Source: CAYUYV01 sp050331455
GTDB taxonomy: Bacteria; Pseudomonadota; Alphaproteobacteria; JAJFIK01
Direction: 5' to 3'
NCBI GenBank assembly: GCA_050331455.1
Contig: JBHJGV010000037.1
Span: 1 to 11,635 of the forward strand
DNA: 11,635 nucleotides
Shown: in pieces, positions 1 to 6,280 of the stretch
How positions within the stretch are numbered: position 1 is the stretch's first letter
Layout of the letters: every line of letters starts with the position of its first letter
Translations under genes and position numbers: made by a program
Notes under the pieces: generated by a model
What the model saw: only the letters and a program-made list of their open reading frames with translations
Databases searched by the model: none
Told to the model about the DNA's origin: nothing

Positions 1-857
1 TCTGCCGACGGATCACCGTTTCGGCCGATCGCATCGACGAGCTTGAGGTGGATGCCTCATCGGCCGTGGCGGAATTGTTCATGGCCACGCAATCCCTGGG
101 GCGAGTGGCGCGCACCATGCGCGAGACGGTGGAAAAATCCGACTCCGAAAGTCAAAGGATCCAGGAAGAAATTGGCCATCTGGGCTCGCTGACCCAATCC
201 ATCGCAGCCCGGGCCGATGAGACCCGTGAAGCCATCGGGCTGATTGGCAATGACATGCAGTCGGCCGCCGACCGGGCCCAAAAGACCGCGGCGACGGCCC
301 AGGAGGCGCAATCCACGATCCGCCAGCTGTCCCAGGCATCAGAACGGATCGGAATGGTCATGACGCTGATCCAGGACATCGCCGAACAAACCAATCTTCT
401 TGCGCTCAATGCCACCATTGAGGCCGCCCGTGCCGGAGATGCCGGGCGGGGCTTCGCGGTCGTGGCCTCCGAGGTCAAGGCCCTTGCGACCCAGACGGCC
501 CGTGCGACGGAAGACATCACCACACAGATCAAAGATATTCAGAATGCAACCGCAACGACCGTGACGGCCATGGCGACCGTGTCGGGCTCCATCTCGTCCA
601 TTGCGGATGTTGCAACCCGAGTTGCCGAGACCATCGATGGCCAGGAAGGCGCCACGCAACAGGTCTCATCCGACATCCAGACCGTCGCAACAAAGCTGTC
701 CGTGATTTCCGAAGCTGCGTCCTCACTGTCGACGGTGGTCGCCGACTCCAGCCACGGGGCCAGCGACGTGGATCAGGCCATGGCGGCTCTCTCTCGCCAA
801 GTGGAATTCGTGGAATCCAGAATTGATGCCCTGGTCGGCTCCTCGCGGGAGCCATAA
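1..857 (+). CDS. Methyl-accepting chemotaxis protein, C-terminal part (5' end outside window)
   Basis: This is the cytoplasmic signalling part of a chemoreceptor, which relays ligand state to the CheA/CheW kinase complex. The frame is open from base 3 with no stop before it, so the gene starts upstream. A GTG at 48 is only an internal valine codon or alternative start. The highly conserved hairpin tip lies at about nt 372-488 and reads IAEQTNLLALNATIEAARAG, followed by the GRGFAVVASEV block. Helical heptad-like sequence rich in Ala, Gln, Thr and Ser flanks it on both sides, as expected for the long antiparallel coiled coil. Sensor domain, membrane segments and HAMP domain are not visible here. 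The C-terminus ends in SSREP without a CheR/CheB-tethering pentapeptide. The ligand cannot be inferred. The gene converges on the metallophosphoesterase gene, leaving 5 bases between stops. Family assignment is secure; receptor type is unknown. Confidence 0.95.
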   Translation, partial: CRRITVSADRIDELEVDASSAVAELFMATQSLGRVARTMRETVEKSDSESQRIQEEIGHLGSLTQSIAARADETREAIGLIGNDMQSAADRAQKTAATAQEAQSTIRQLSQASERIGMVMTLIQDIAEQTNLLALNATIEAARAGDAGRGFAVVASEVKALATQTARATEDITTQIKDIQNATATTVTAMATVSGSISSIADVATRVAETIDGQEGATQQVSSDIQTVATKLSVISEAASSLSTVVADSSHGASDVDQAMAALSRQVEFVESRIDALVGSSREP

Positions 858-862
858 ACCGG

Positions 863-1681
863 TCAGCCGGCCGACGGTGCCGCCGGGATCAGGCGCCCGC
901 CGAGGCGCAGGGGCTCCGCGGACACGGCGAGGCCCGTTGCGGGATCCGTCTCGACAATCACCCCGCAGACCGTGACCGCGCCGTCCGCCGGTGCCATGCG
1001 TGCCGAGGGCAGTTTGGTCACGAACCGGTTCAGCGGCTCCTGCTTGTCCATGCCGATCACGGAATCGTAGCACCCGCACATCCCGGCATCGGTCTGGTAG
1101 GCGGTGCCCTGGGGCAGGATCTGGGTATCGGCCGTCGGCACATGGGAATGGGTGCCGACCACAAGACTGGCCCGCCCGTCGAGGAAATGGCCCATGGCCA
1201 TTTTCTCCGACGTGGCCTCCGCGTGGATATCCACCACAATGGCGTCGACATCCCGGCCCAGGGCGCAGGTGTTCACATTCTCGTCGATGACGCGGAACGG
1301 GTCGTCCAGGGGGTCCATGAAGACCCGCCCCATGATGTTGATGACCAGCACCCGATGACCACCGGCGGACTCCACCAGGATGGCGCCCCGCCCCGGCGTC
1401 CCGGCCGGGAAATTCGCGGGGCGGACAAGCCGGTCCTGGCGGTCGATGAAGGTCAGTGCCTCACGCTGATCCCAGACGTGATTGCCCGTCGTGATGACGT
1501 CGATCCCGGCATCCAGAAGCTCCTCGCAGATCCGCTCGGTGATGCCGAAACCATGGGCTGCGTTCTCGCCATTGACCACCACGATATCAAGGGCGTGGTC
1601 GGCCCTTAGCGCCGGCACCCGCTCCACGACCGCTGCGCGCCCGCCTTTGCCGACGATGTCTCCCAGAAACAAGATCCTCAC
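863..1681 (-). CDS. YmdB-type (TIGR00282) metallophosphoesterase
   Basis: A 272-residue calcineurin-like phosphoesterase of the YmdB family. The Bacillus subtilis member hydrolyses 2',3'-cyclic nucleotides and affects the switch between motility and biofilm; the role in proteobacteria is less clear. The dinuclear metal-site motifs are all visible: GDIVG (D8), NGEN (E39, N40), TTGNHVWD (N67, H68), DIHAE (H153) and GTHSHVPT (H178, H180). Length is normal for the family and nothing looks broken. There is no signal peptide, so it is cytoplasmic. The start is GTG at 1681, placed directly before the RILFLGDIVG strand, with GGAAAG about 10 bases upstream. It is the last gene of the minus-strand block, 65 bases after the cyclo-ligase gene, and is probably co-transcribed with it. 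Substrate in this organism is unknown. Confidence 0.92.
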   Translation of the reverse strand: MRILFLGDIVGKGGRAAVVERVPALRADHALDIVVVNGENAAHGFGITERICEELLDAGIDVITTGNHVWDQREALTFIDRQDRLVRPANFPAGTPGRGAILVESAGGHRVLVINIMGRVFMDPLDDPFRVIDENVNTCALGRDVDAIVVDIHAEATSEKMAMGHFLDGRASLVVGTHSHVPTADTQILPQGTAYQTDAGMCGCYDSVIGMDKQEPLNRFVTKLPSARMAPADGAVTVCGVIVETDPATGLAVSAEPLRLGGRLIPAAPSAG

Positions 1682-1746
1682 GATACCCGCACTTTCCGCT
1701 GCCTGTTCGGCGCTCCGCCGACCTGTTTTTCCGAATGCCCAAGGAC

Positions 1747-2349
1747 TTAATCGGGCCGGCAGCGCAGAACAGCCGCCTCCGTCACAATCCAGTCCAGGGG
1801 GACATCATGTCCCTCCATGGGCACGCGATCCAGGGCCTGGGCGCTGAAAGCGAGGCCCACGGCGGTTATCGGGCCATCCCGGCGCAGCGCCGCGAGGGTC
1901 CGATCGTAATGCCCCTGGCCGTAACCCAGACGCCCGCCCTGCCGGTCAAAGGCCAGGAGGGGCACGAGAAGCAGGGTCGGCCGGACCGCAACGGATGCCG
2001 CTTCGGGCGGAGCGGCGGTCCCGAAACAATGGGGCTCAAGCGCCATGGCCGGCTGCCAGGTGCGAAAGGTCAGGGCCCCGCCGTCGGGCTTGATCATGGG
2101 CAAACAAACCGTGGCCCCCAAGGCATGAAGCGCCGCCATCAGGGGCAGTGCATCGACCTCGGTGCCAATGGGACTGTAGCCCGACACGCAGGTGCCCGGG
2201 CACATCCCGTCTGCCGGGCCGGCGCCGGTCTGATCTGCGGTGAAAAACCGGGTTGCGATTGCCGCACCGGCCCAGTCTCCGATTTGGGCTTTGGCCTCGG
2301 CGCGAATCGCCTTGGCCCGAGCCCGCATTTGCGCCTTGAGATCCGTCAT
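1747..2349 (-). CDS. fau: 5-formyltetrahydrofolate cyclo-ligase
   Basis: This enzyme (5,10-methenyltetrahydrofolate synthetase) uses ATP to convert 5-formyltetrahydrofolate to 5,10-methenyltetrahydrofolate, returning the storage folate to one-carbon metabolism in the cytoplasm. The protein has 200 residues, the usual size. It shows the basic N-terminal helix (K5 to about R17), VSGYSPIGTEVD near residues 55-66, the nucleotide-binding signature LLAFDRQGGRLGYGQGHYDR at 131-150 and the C-terminal PMEGHDVPLDWIVTE at 177-191. The signature has QGH where many homologues have GGY or GGF. The ATG at 2349 lacks a clear Shine-Dalgarno sequence; a second ATG at residue 8 would also keep the domain. The gene lies directly downstream of 6S RNA, as in many proteobacteria, so read-through from the 6S promoter is a likely expression route. 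The symbol follows E. coli fau (ygfA). Confidence 0.93.
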   Translation of the reverse strand: MTDLKAQMRARAKAIRAEAKAQIGDWAGAAIATRFFTADQTGAGPADGMCPGTCVSGYSPIGTEVDALPLMAALHALGATVCLPMIKPDGGALTFRTWQPAMALEPHCFGTAAPPEAASVAVRPTLLLVPLLAFDRQGGRLGYGQGHYDRTLAALRRDGPITAVGLAFSAQALDRVPMEGHDVPLDWIVTEAAVLRCRPD

Positions 2350-2426
2350 GGGGATGCGGCACCCGGCTGGGATGAAAGGCCGGTCGGTGTAAGGGGGCGG
2401 AAGCCGTCTTGGCCGTCGGATTAAAG

Positions 2427-2561
2427 GAAACCTCTGTGGCCTGCCAAAGCAGGTGGGTGCCGTGTGTCCGGAACCACGGTTCCGGCCAGGGACAGCCCCC
2501 TAGGAGGTGGGTATCGGCCCCAGGGTATCGCGCTCCTAACGCACCAGACAGCCTCCAGGAG
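2427..2561 (-). ncRNA. ssrS: 6S RNA (global RNA polymerase regulator)
   Basis: 6S RNA mimics an open promoter and sequesters the housekeeping RNA polymerase holoenzyme in stationary phase. Read on the minus strand, broken closing-stem helices form between CTC (2561-2559) and GAG (2434-2432), CTGTC (2551-2547) and GGCAG (2445-2441), and GGTGC (2545-2541) and GCACC (2460-2456). Next comes a bubble whose 3' side holds the perfect hairpin CCGGAACC-GT-GGTTCCGG (2485-2468), matching the position of the small 3'-side hairpin in E. coli 6S RNA. The stretch CCCTGGGGCCGATA resembles the E. coli CCCCTGAGCCGATA segment. The location between zapA and the 5-formyltetrahydrofolate cyclo-ligase gene is the classical synteny. 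Ends are estimated to within about 10 bases; at roughly 135 nt it is shorter than the E. coli RNA (about 184 nt). A covariance search was not possible here. Confidence 0.85.
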
Positions 2562-2563
2562 CC

Positions 2564-2593
2564 AGTATGTAGGGGCGAATCCTAAGGAGTCGA
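2564..2593 (-). promoter_or_regulatory. Putative sigma70-type promoter of 6S RNA
   Basis: On the minus strand, TCGACT (2593-2588) resembles a -35 box in four of six positions, and CATACT (2569-2564) resembles a -10 box in four of six, with an 18-base spacer. Transcription would start about 3-7 bases further on, which agrees with the 5' arm of the 6S closing stem at 2561. The element begins 16 bases after the zapA stop codon. A GANTC sequence (GAATC, 2577-2581 on the plus strand) lies in the spacer. Both boxes are imperfect, so position relative to the RNA is the main argument. Confidence 0.45.
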
Positions 2594-2608
2594 TGGCGGA
2601 AATGAGAT

Positions 2609-3025
2609 TTAGGATGCCAGGCCGGCGGGGGTCTCGCGATCCGCATCGGTCTCGGCCAGGTCCGCAACGCGTTTGGAGATCGTCTCCAGGCGCTCGGCGG
2701 CCCGCTCGAGGGTGCCGGCCAGATTGGCCTCGACGCTGCGCCAATGCTCCGCGGACTGTTCCTTGGACTGGCCGAGGGTCTCGCGCAGTTCCCCCATCTC
2801 GTCTTCGAGACGGCGCAGGCGGTCCACGGCATCGTAAAGTTCGTCAGCAACCGTGAGGCTGGCCATAAGGAAGAGCTGACTTTCGCTCACATCCTCGATG
2901 GACTCGGACAGCTCGCGCACATGGCGGTCCACATGCCCGGCGAGCGCCCGCAGATGATCCTCCTCACCATCGCCGCACGCCATGGTGTAGGATTTTCCGT
3001 TTACGGAGACTTTAATATCGGCCAT
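2609..3025 (-). CDS. zapA: Cell division protein ZapA
   Basis: ZapA binds FtsZ and bundles protofilaments, stabilising the Z-ring at mid-cell. The 138-residue product starts MADIKVSVNGKSYTMACGDG, the typical beta-hairpin of the globular head, followed by EEDHLRALAGHVDRHVREL and by SQLFLMASLTVADELYDA, the conserved helix entering the coiled coil. From about residue 62 to 125 the sequence is a long Leu/Glu/Arg-rich coiled coil, somewhat longer than in E. coli ZapA (109 residues). The ATG at 3025 has a good ribosome-binding site, GGGAGG, nine bases upstream. The gene follows the DUF4164-type coiled-coil gene and is followed by 6S RNA, so the division gene and the RNA share an operon-like unit. 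The family call rests on sequence and on the synteny. Confidence 0.92.
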   Translation of the reverse strand: MADIKVSVNGKSYTMACGDGEEDHLRALAGHVDRHVRELSESIEDVSESQLFLMASLTVADELYDAVDRLRRLEDEMGELRETLGQSKEQSAEHWRSVEANLAGTLERAAERLETISKRVADLAETDADRETPAGLAS

Positions 3026-3118
3026 CGGCGGTGCCTCCCGTCACATTCCAGGGCGCAAGGGGACAGCGGCGCCCTCCCCTGCGGATCCAAGCGGCCCGCC
3101 CGCGCGAATCCTTGCGTT

Positions 3119-3412
3119 TCATTCTTCGAGAATGTCCCGGATTTCAACAATCACATTGTCCACTTTCTCGAAAATCTGGTCTGTGAACACTTCGAGGAGG
3201 GCCATCTCGGCCCGCATGCTGCCAAGATCGTTTTCCAGGCGCGCCCGGTCGTCCTTGAGCGCATCGAGTTCGGTTTCAAGGCGATCGAGGCTCTCGTCAG
3301 GTGCGAACGCGTCGTCCCCGGCGCGGGGCTCCAGCACGGGCTGGAGAGCCGTTTCCAGTGCCTGGAGCGCGACATCGAAGCGTGCCATGGCGGACGTCAG
3401 ATCACTCACCAC
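3119..3412 (-). CDS. Small coiled-coil protein, DUF4164-like, upstream of zapA
   Basis: A 97-residue acidic protein with no signal peptide or membrane segment. Residues 40-90 (for example LDRLETELDALKDDRARLEN) form a strong predicted coiled coil, ending in VDNVIVEIRDILEE. Small proteins of this kind, often labelled DUF4164, commonly sit directly upstream of zapA in alphaproteobacteria; a role with ZapA in division is inferred from position only. Two consecutive GTG codons (3412 and 3409) can act as start; the sequence GAAAGGGACGA just upstream is a plausible ribosome-binding site for either. A later ATG (residue 9, MARFDV) is a weaker alternative. It is the first gene of the minus-strand block, 93 bases before zapA, and faces the large intergenic region shared with transketolase. 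I do not know its function. Confidence 0.8.
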   Translation of the reverse strand: MVSDLTSAMARFDVALQALETALQPVLEPRAGDDAFAPDESLDRLETELDALKDDRARLENDLGSMRAEMALLEVFTDQIFEKVDNVIVEIRDILEE

Positions 3413-3695
3413 TCGTCCCTTTCATTCCCGTGCGCCATCCGCGCCCCAAGCTACCGGGTCACGGGCTTGGACCAAATCCAACACCAAATCTTGCACGGAT
3501 GGTAGCCTTCCCGACGGTTCATGGGGGGATTCATCGTCAAATCCCGCATCGTCGAATCGGGATCGGGACGCGAGCGCCCCGACGCCAGTCCGCCCGCCTT
3601 GTCATGCGCCCATTGCATAAGAGCATTTCGTCGACGAGGCCCACCTCCAACCATGGCACCGGCATCGGTCGGGGGCAATCGACCGTGCGCTCTCA

Positions 3696-3757
3696 CCACC
3701 GGACCGCCGGCCCGGTGGAGGGTGCGGCATCCCGGCCAAGCGGACAGGCCGGGTTTT
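3696..3757 (+). terminator. Two consecutive hairpins ending in a T-run (terminator or attenuator-like)
   Basis: The first hairpin pairs CCACCGG (3696-3702) with CCGGTGG (3712-3718) around a nine-base loop. Twelve bases later CCCGGCC (3731-3737) pairs perfectly with GGCCGGG (3747-3753) around a nine-base loop and is followed directly by TTTT (3754-3757). The second has the shape of a Rho-independent terminator reading rightwards, although the T-run is short. No plus-strand gene precedes it, so it would end either a small RNA or an early tkt leader transcript. In GC-rich DNA such stems can occur by chance, hence moderate confidence. Confidence 0.45.
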
Positions 3758-3798
3758 CCACGGAAAAGGGGCCCACCCCGTTGCGTTCCCCGCAGGGT

Positions 3799-3817
3799 GT
3801 TTTAGGGTCCATAAAAC
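3799..3817. promoter_or_regulatory. Inverted repeat with LysR-type TTA-N7-TAA core upstream of tkt
   Basis: GTTTTA (3799-3804) and TAAAAC (3812-3817) form a perfect six-base inverted repeat around seven bases. The core TTA-N7-TAA has the T-N11-A form of LysR-type regulator sites, including CbbR, which controls Calvin-cycle genes in many proteobacteria. It lies about 200 bases upstream of tkt and is AT-rich in a GC-rich setting. No regulator gene is visible nearby, so the assignment to a specific protein is open. Confidence 0.35.
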
Positions 3818-3880
3818 GTGGCGACACAACGGCACAAGCCAAGGCCACAGGCGGGTGGCGCCGCGGACCGGTCCGGCAAT

Positions 3881-3905
3881 TTCGACATGACACCTTCGAC
3901 ATGAC
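3881..3905. repeat. Tandem 11-bp direct repeat TTCGACATGAC upstream of tkt
   Basis: TTCGACATGAC occurs at 3881-3891 and again at 3895-3905, separated by ACC, giving a 14-bp period. Both copies are identical. The pair lies 114 bases before the tkt start codon, within range for an activator site or a duplicated promoter element. No known regulator consensus was recognised. Confidence 0.5.
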
Positions 3906-4018
3906 GATGCTTTGGATCCCGGGCCCGCTGGCGCAGGCGCGCCGGGAGACGTTTTGTCCTTTTCCCTCCCGGATCGGTGCCGTCCCCACCCCGTGCCCGC
4001 AGGGAGTTTGCGCGAAAC

Positions 4019-6085
4019 ATGACTGAGACCCCGGCTTCACCCTCCGCCGCCGGCCGACCGGTGTCCCATCAGGCGATGGCGAATGCCATCCGGTTCCTGT
4101 CCATGGACGCGGTCGAGAAAGCGACCTGTGGCCATCCGGGCATGCCCATGGGCATGGCCGACGTGGCCACGGTGCTGTTCACCCGGTTTACCCGCCTCGA
4201 TCCGGCGGATCCGGCCTGGCCCAACCGGGACCGGGTCGTCCTGTCCGCAGGCCACGGGTCCATGCTGCTCTATTCCGTATTCCACCTGCTCGGCTTCGAC
4301 GCCTATTCGATGGATCAGATCCGCGATTTCCGGCAGATGGGCTCCCGGACGCCGGGCCATCCGGAACATGATGCGGGCCCTGGCATCGAGACGACGACGG
4401 GCCCCCTTGGCCAGGGCTTCGCCACCGCCGTGGGCATGGCGATCGCGGAGCGCATGCTCGCGGGCCGTTTCGGCGGCGATCTCGTCGATTATTACACCTA
4501 TGTCCTGGCCAGCGACGGTGACCTCATGGAGGGCATCAGCCACGAGGCCGCAAGCATCGCCGGGCACCATAAACTTTCCAAGCTGATCGTCCTGTTCGAC
4601 GACAACCAGATTTCCATCGACGGTCCCACCAGCCTTGCCGAGAGCGTCGACACGCTGCAGCGCTTCGAGGCCTGCGGCTGGGCCGCCGAACGGATCGACG
4701 GTCATGATCCCGATGCCGTCGCCGCCGCCCTTGACCGGGCCCGATCCGCAGACCGGCCGAGCCTGATCGCCTGCCGTACACGGATCGGTTTCGGTGCGCC
4801 GACCAAGGAAGGCAAGGCGTCGAGCCATGGTGCGGCCCTGGGAACGGATGAAATTGCCGGCGCCCGCAAGGCCCTCGACTGGCCCCATGAGCCCTTCGTC
4901 GTGCCCGAGGACATTCTGGGCGCCTGGCGCGAGGCGGGCCGGCAGCATGGCGAAGCCCGCGCGGCCTGGGAGCGCGCCCATGCGGCCCTCGCCCCGGATC
5001 TCAAGGCGGACTACGACCGGCGTCTCGCCCGTGCCATGCCCGAGGGCCTCGATGCCGATCTCGATGCGCTCAAGGCCGGGTTTGCCGACGCGGGCAAGGC
5101 GGTGGCCACCCGCAAGGCCTCCGGTCAAACTCTTGAAGTGCTGAACCGCCATCTGCCGGAGCTGGTCGGCGGATCGGCGGACCTCACCGGATCCAACAAC
5201 ACGCGGGTGCCCGAGCACGAGGTGTTTTCGCCGGAGAAACCGGCCGGCCGGTTCGTCCATTGGGGCGTCCGGGAACACGCCATGACGGCGGCCATGAACG
5301 GCATGGCCCTGTCCGGCGTTCTGCGGCCCTTTTCCGGCACATTCCTGGTGTTTTCAGATTTCTGCAGGCCCTCCATTCGGCTTGCGGCGCTCATGAAGCT
5401 GCCTGTGGTCCATGTCTTCACCCACGATTCCATCGGTGTGGGAGAGGACGGGCCGACCCACCAACCGGTGGAGCATCTGGCTGCCCTGCGCGCCATGCCG
5501 AACCTCCATGTCTTCCGTCCGGCGGATGCAATCGAGACCGTGGAGTGCTGGCAGGCGGCCCTCACCCTCACCGACAGGCCCAGCATTCTCGCACTGACCC
5601 GCCAAAACGTGCCCCTGCTGCGGGAGGCGCAAGCCGGCGGTGCCAACCGCTGTCTGCGCGGCGGCTACGAGCTTCTTCCCGCGCCCGGCGGCAAGGACGG
5701 CCCCGACGTGGTGACGCTAATCGGCACGGGCTCGGAACTTCAGCTCGCCGTGGATGCCCGCTCAAAGCTCAAGACCCTCGGCATCGACGCCCGGGTCGTA
5801 TCCCTGCCCTGCTGGGAGTTGTTCGACGCCCAGGATCCGGACTACAAACGGCAGGTCCTGGGCCAGGGCCGGGTGCGGATCGGTGTGGAGGCCGGCCTGC
5901 GCTTCGGCTGGGACCAGTATCTGGGCAGGGACGGGGTGTTTGTGGGGATGACGGGTTTCGGCGCCAGTGCGCCCGCGCCGGTTCTTTACGAGCATTTCAA
6001 CATTACCGTCGATGCCTTAGTGAAGGCGGCGCGGTCCGCCGTCCCCGCACGGGCCTCGAAAGAGGCACCGGGCGCCGGGATGTAA
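4019..6085 (+). CDS. tkt: Transketolase
   Basis: Transketolase transfers two-carbon ketol units between sugar phosphates using thiamine diphosphate and a divalent metal, in the non-oxidative pentose phosphate pathway and the Calvin cycle. The protein has 688 residues, slightly above the usual 660-670. In order: CGHPGMPMGMADV (37-49), GHGSMLLYS (78-86), TTGPLGQGFATAVGM (126-140), the diphosphate-binding SDGDLMEGISHEA (165-177) continuing to DDNQISIDGPT, then the pyrimidine-domain GVREHAM with cofactor-activating E419, and GVGEDGPTHQPVEHLA, then the C-terminal domain. The open frame extends upstream to an ATG at 3977, but ATG 4019 is preferred: it removes a basic, non-conserved leader and has AGGGAG 12 bases upstream, a rather long spacing. 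It heads the plus-strand carbon block and faces the zapA block divergently. Confidence 0.96.
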   Translation: MTETPASPSAAGRPVSHQAMANAIRFLSMDAVEKATCGHPGMPMGMADVATVLFTRFTRLDPADPAWPNRDRVVLSAGHGSMLLYSVFHLLGFDAYSMDQIRDFRQMGSRTPGHPEHDAGPGIETTTGPLGQGFATAVGMAIAERMLAGRFGGDLVDYYTYVLASDGDLMEGISHEAASIAGHHKLSKLIVLFDDNQISIDGPTSLAESVDTLQRFEACGWAAERIDGHDPDAVAAALDRARSADRPSLIACRTRIGFGAPTKEGKASSHGAALGTDEIAGARKALDWPHEPFVVPEDILGAWREAGRQHGEARAAWERAHAALAPDLKADYDRRLARAMPEGLDADLDALKAGFADAGKAVATRKASGQTLEVLNRHLPELVGGSADLTGSNNTRVPEHEVFSPEKPAGRFVHWGVREHAMTAAMNGMALSGVLRPFSGTFLVFSDFCRPSIRLAALMKLPVVHVFTHDSIGVGEDGPTHQPVEHLAALRAMPNLHVFRPADAIETVECWQAALTLTDRPSILALTRQNVPLLREAQAGGANRCLRGGYELLPAPGGKDGPDVVTLIGTGSELQLAVDARSKLKTLGIDARVVSLPCWELFDAQDPDYKRQVLGQGRVRIGVEAGLRFGWDQYLGRDGVFVGMTGFGASAPAPVLYEHFNITVDALVKAARSAVPARASKEAPGAGM

Positions 6086-6130
6086 GCCGCCCCCGCGGCA
6101 CCCGGCCCGGCGGGCCTGAGCGATTTTTCG

Positions 6131-6154
6131 GGAAACCCCGTCACGCGGGTTTCC
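6131..6154. other. 8-bp perfect inverted repeat between tkt and gap
   Basis: GGAAACCC (6131-6138) pairs with GGGTTTCC (6147-6154) around an eight-base loop. It sits in the 195-base gap between tkt and gap, 46 bases after the tkt stop. A short GC stem with the run ATTTTT (6123-6128) lies just before it. There is no T-run after the main stem, so it is not a textbook intrinsic terminator; it may stabilise or process the mRNA, or mark a partial transcription boundary before gap. Confidence 0.4.
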
Positions 6155-6280
6155 TCCACCACCCTTCGCGGTGCCGGCGCGGTGTGCGCAGCGCGGGCTC
6201 GCGAGCGGTGGCCAAGGTTTTGTTCACATATGACGGGCCGCAGCATGGCGACCCGCATTCTGGTTTGAGGGAGAAGGCTG

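Larger units (their letters stand above)
3413..4018. other. Long divergent intergenic region between the zapA block and tkt
   Basis: About 600 bases with no convincing gene: several frames are open but none has a family-like protein, good start context or compatible codon pattern. The region must contain promoters for both the minus-strand zapA block and plus-strand tkt. Visible elements are two consecutive hairpins with a T-run (3696-3757), an inverted repeat with TTA-N7-TAA core (3799-3817), an 11-bp tandem direct repeat (3881-3905), two GANTC sites (3528-3532 and 3554-3558), and a weak 6-bp inverted repeat (3541-3546/3558-3563). I could not place a convincing -35/-10 pair for either direction. 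Confidence 0.7.

Noticed and set aside
2421..2744. Minus-strand open frame across the 6S RNA and the end of zapA
   Set aside because: It overlaps zapA out of frame, and the interval is better explained by the structured 6S RNA.
3599..3620. TTGTCA followed by CATAAG as a promoter in the tkt leader
   Set aside because: The two boxes are separated by only 10 bases, and no acceptable -10 sequence occurs at normal spacing.
3521..3805. Possible small plus-strand protein in the tkt leader
   Set aside because: The product is Arg/Pro-rich with no recognisable domain, no ribosome-binding site was found, and the frame runs through the two hairpins and into the LysR-type repeat.
3977..4018. Upstream ATG extending transketolase by 14 residues
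   Set aside because: The extension (MPSPPRARREFARN) is basic and not family-like; the in-frame ATG at 4019 has AGGGAG upstream and gives a more normal length.
4037..5278. A 413-codon minus-strand open frame opposite transketolase
   Set aside because: Same cause as the other antisense frames; the opposite strand encodes an intact, motif-complete transketolase.
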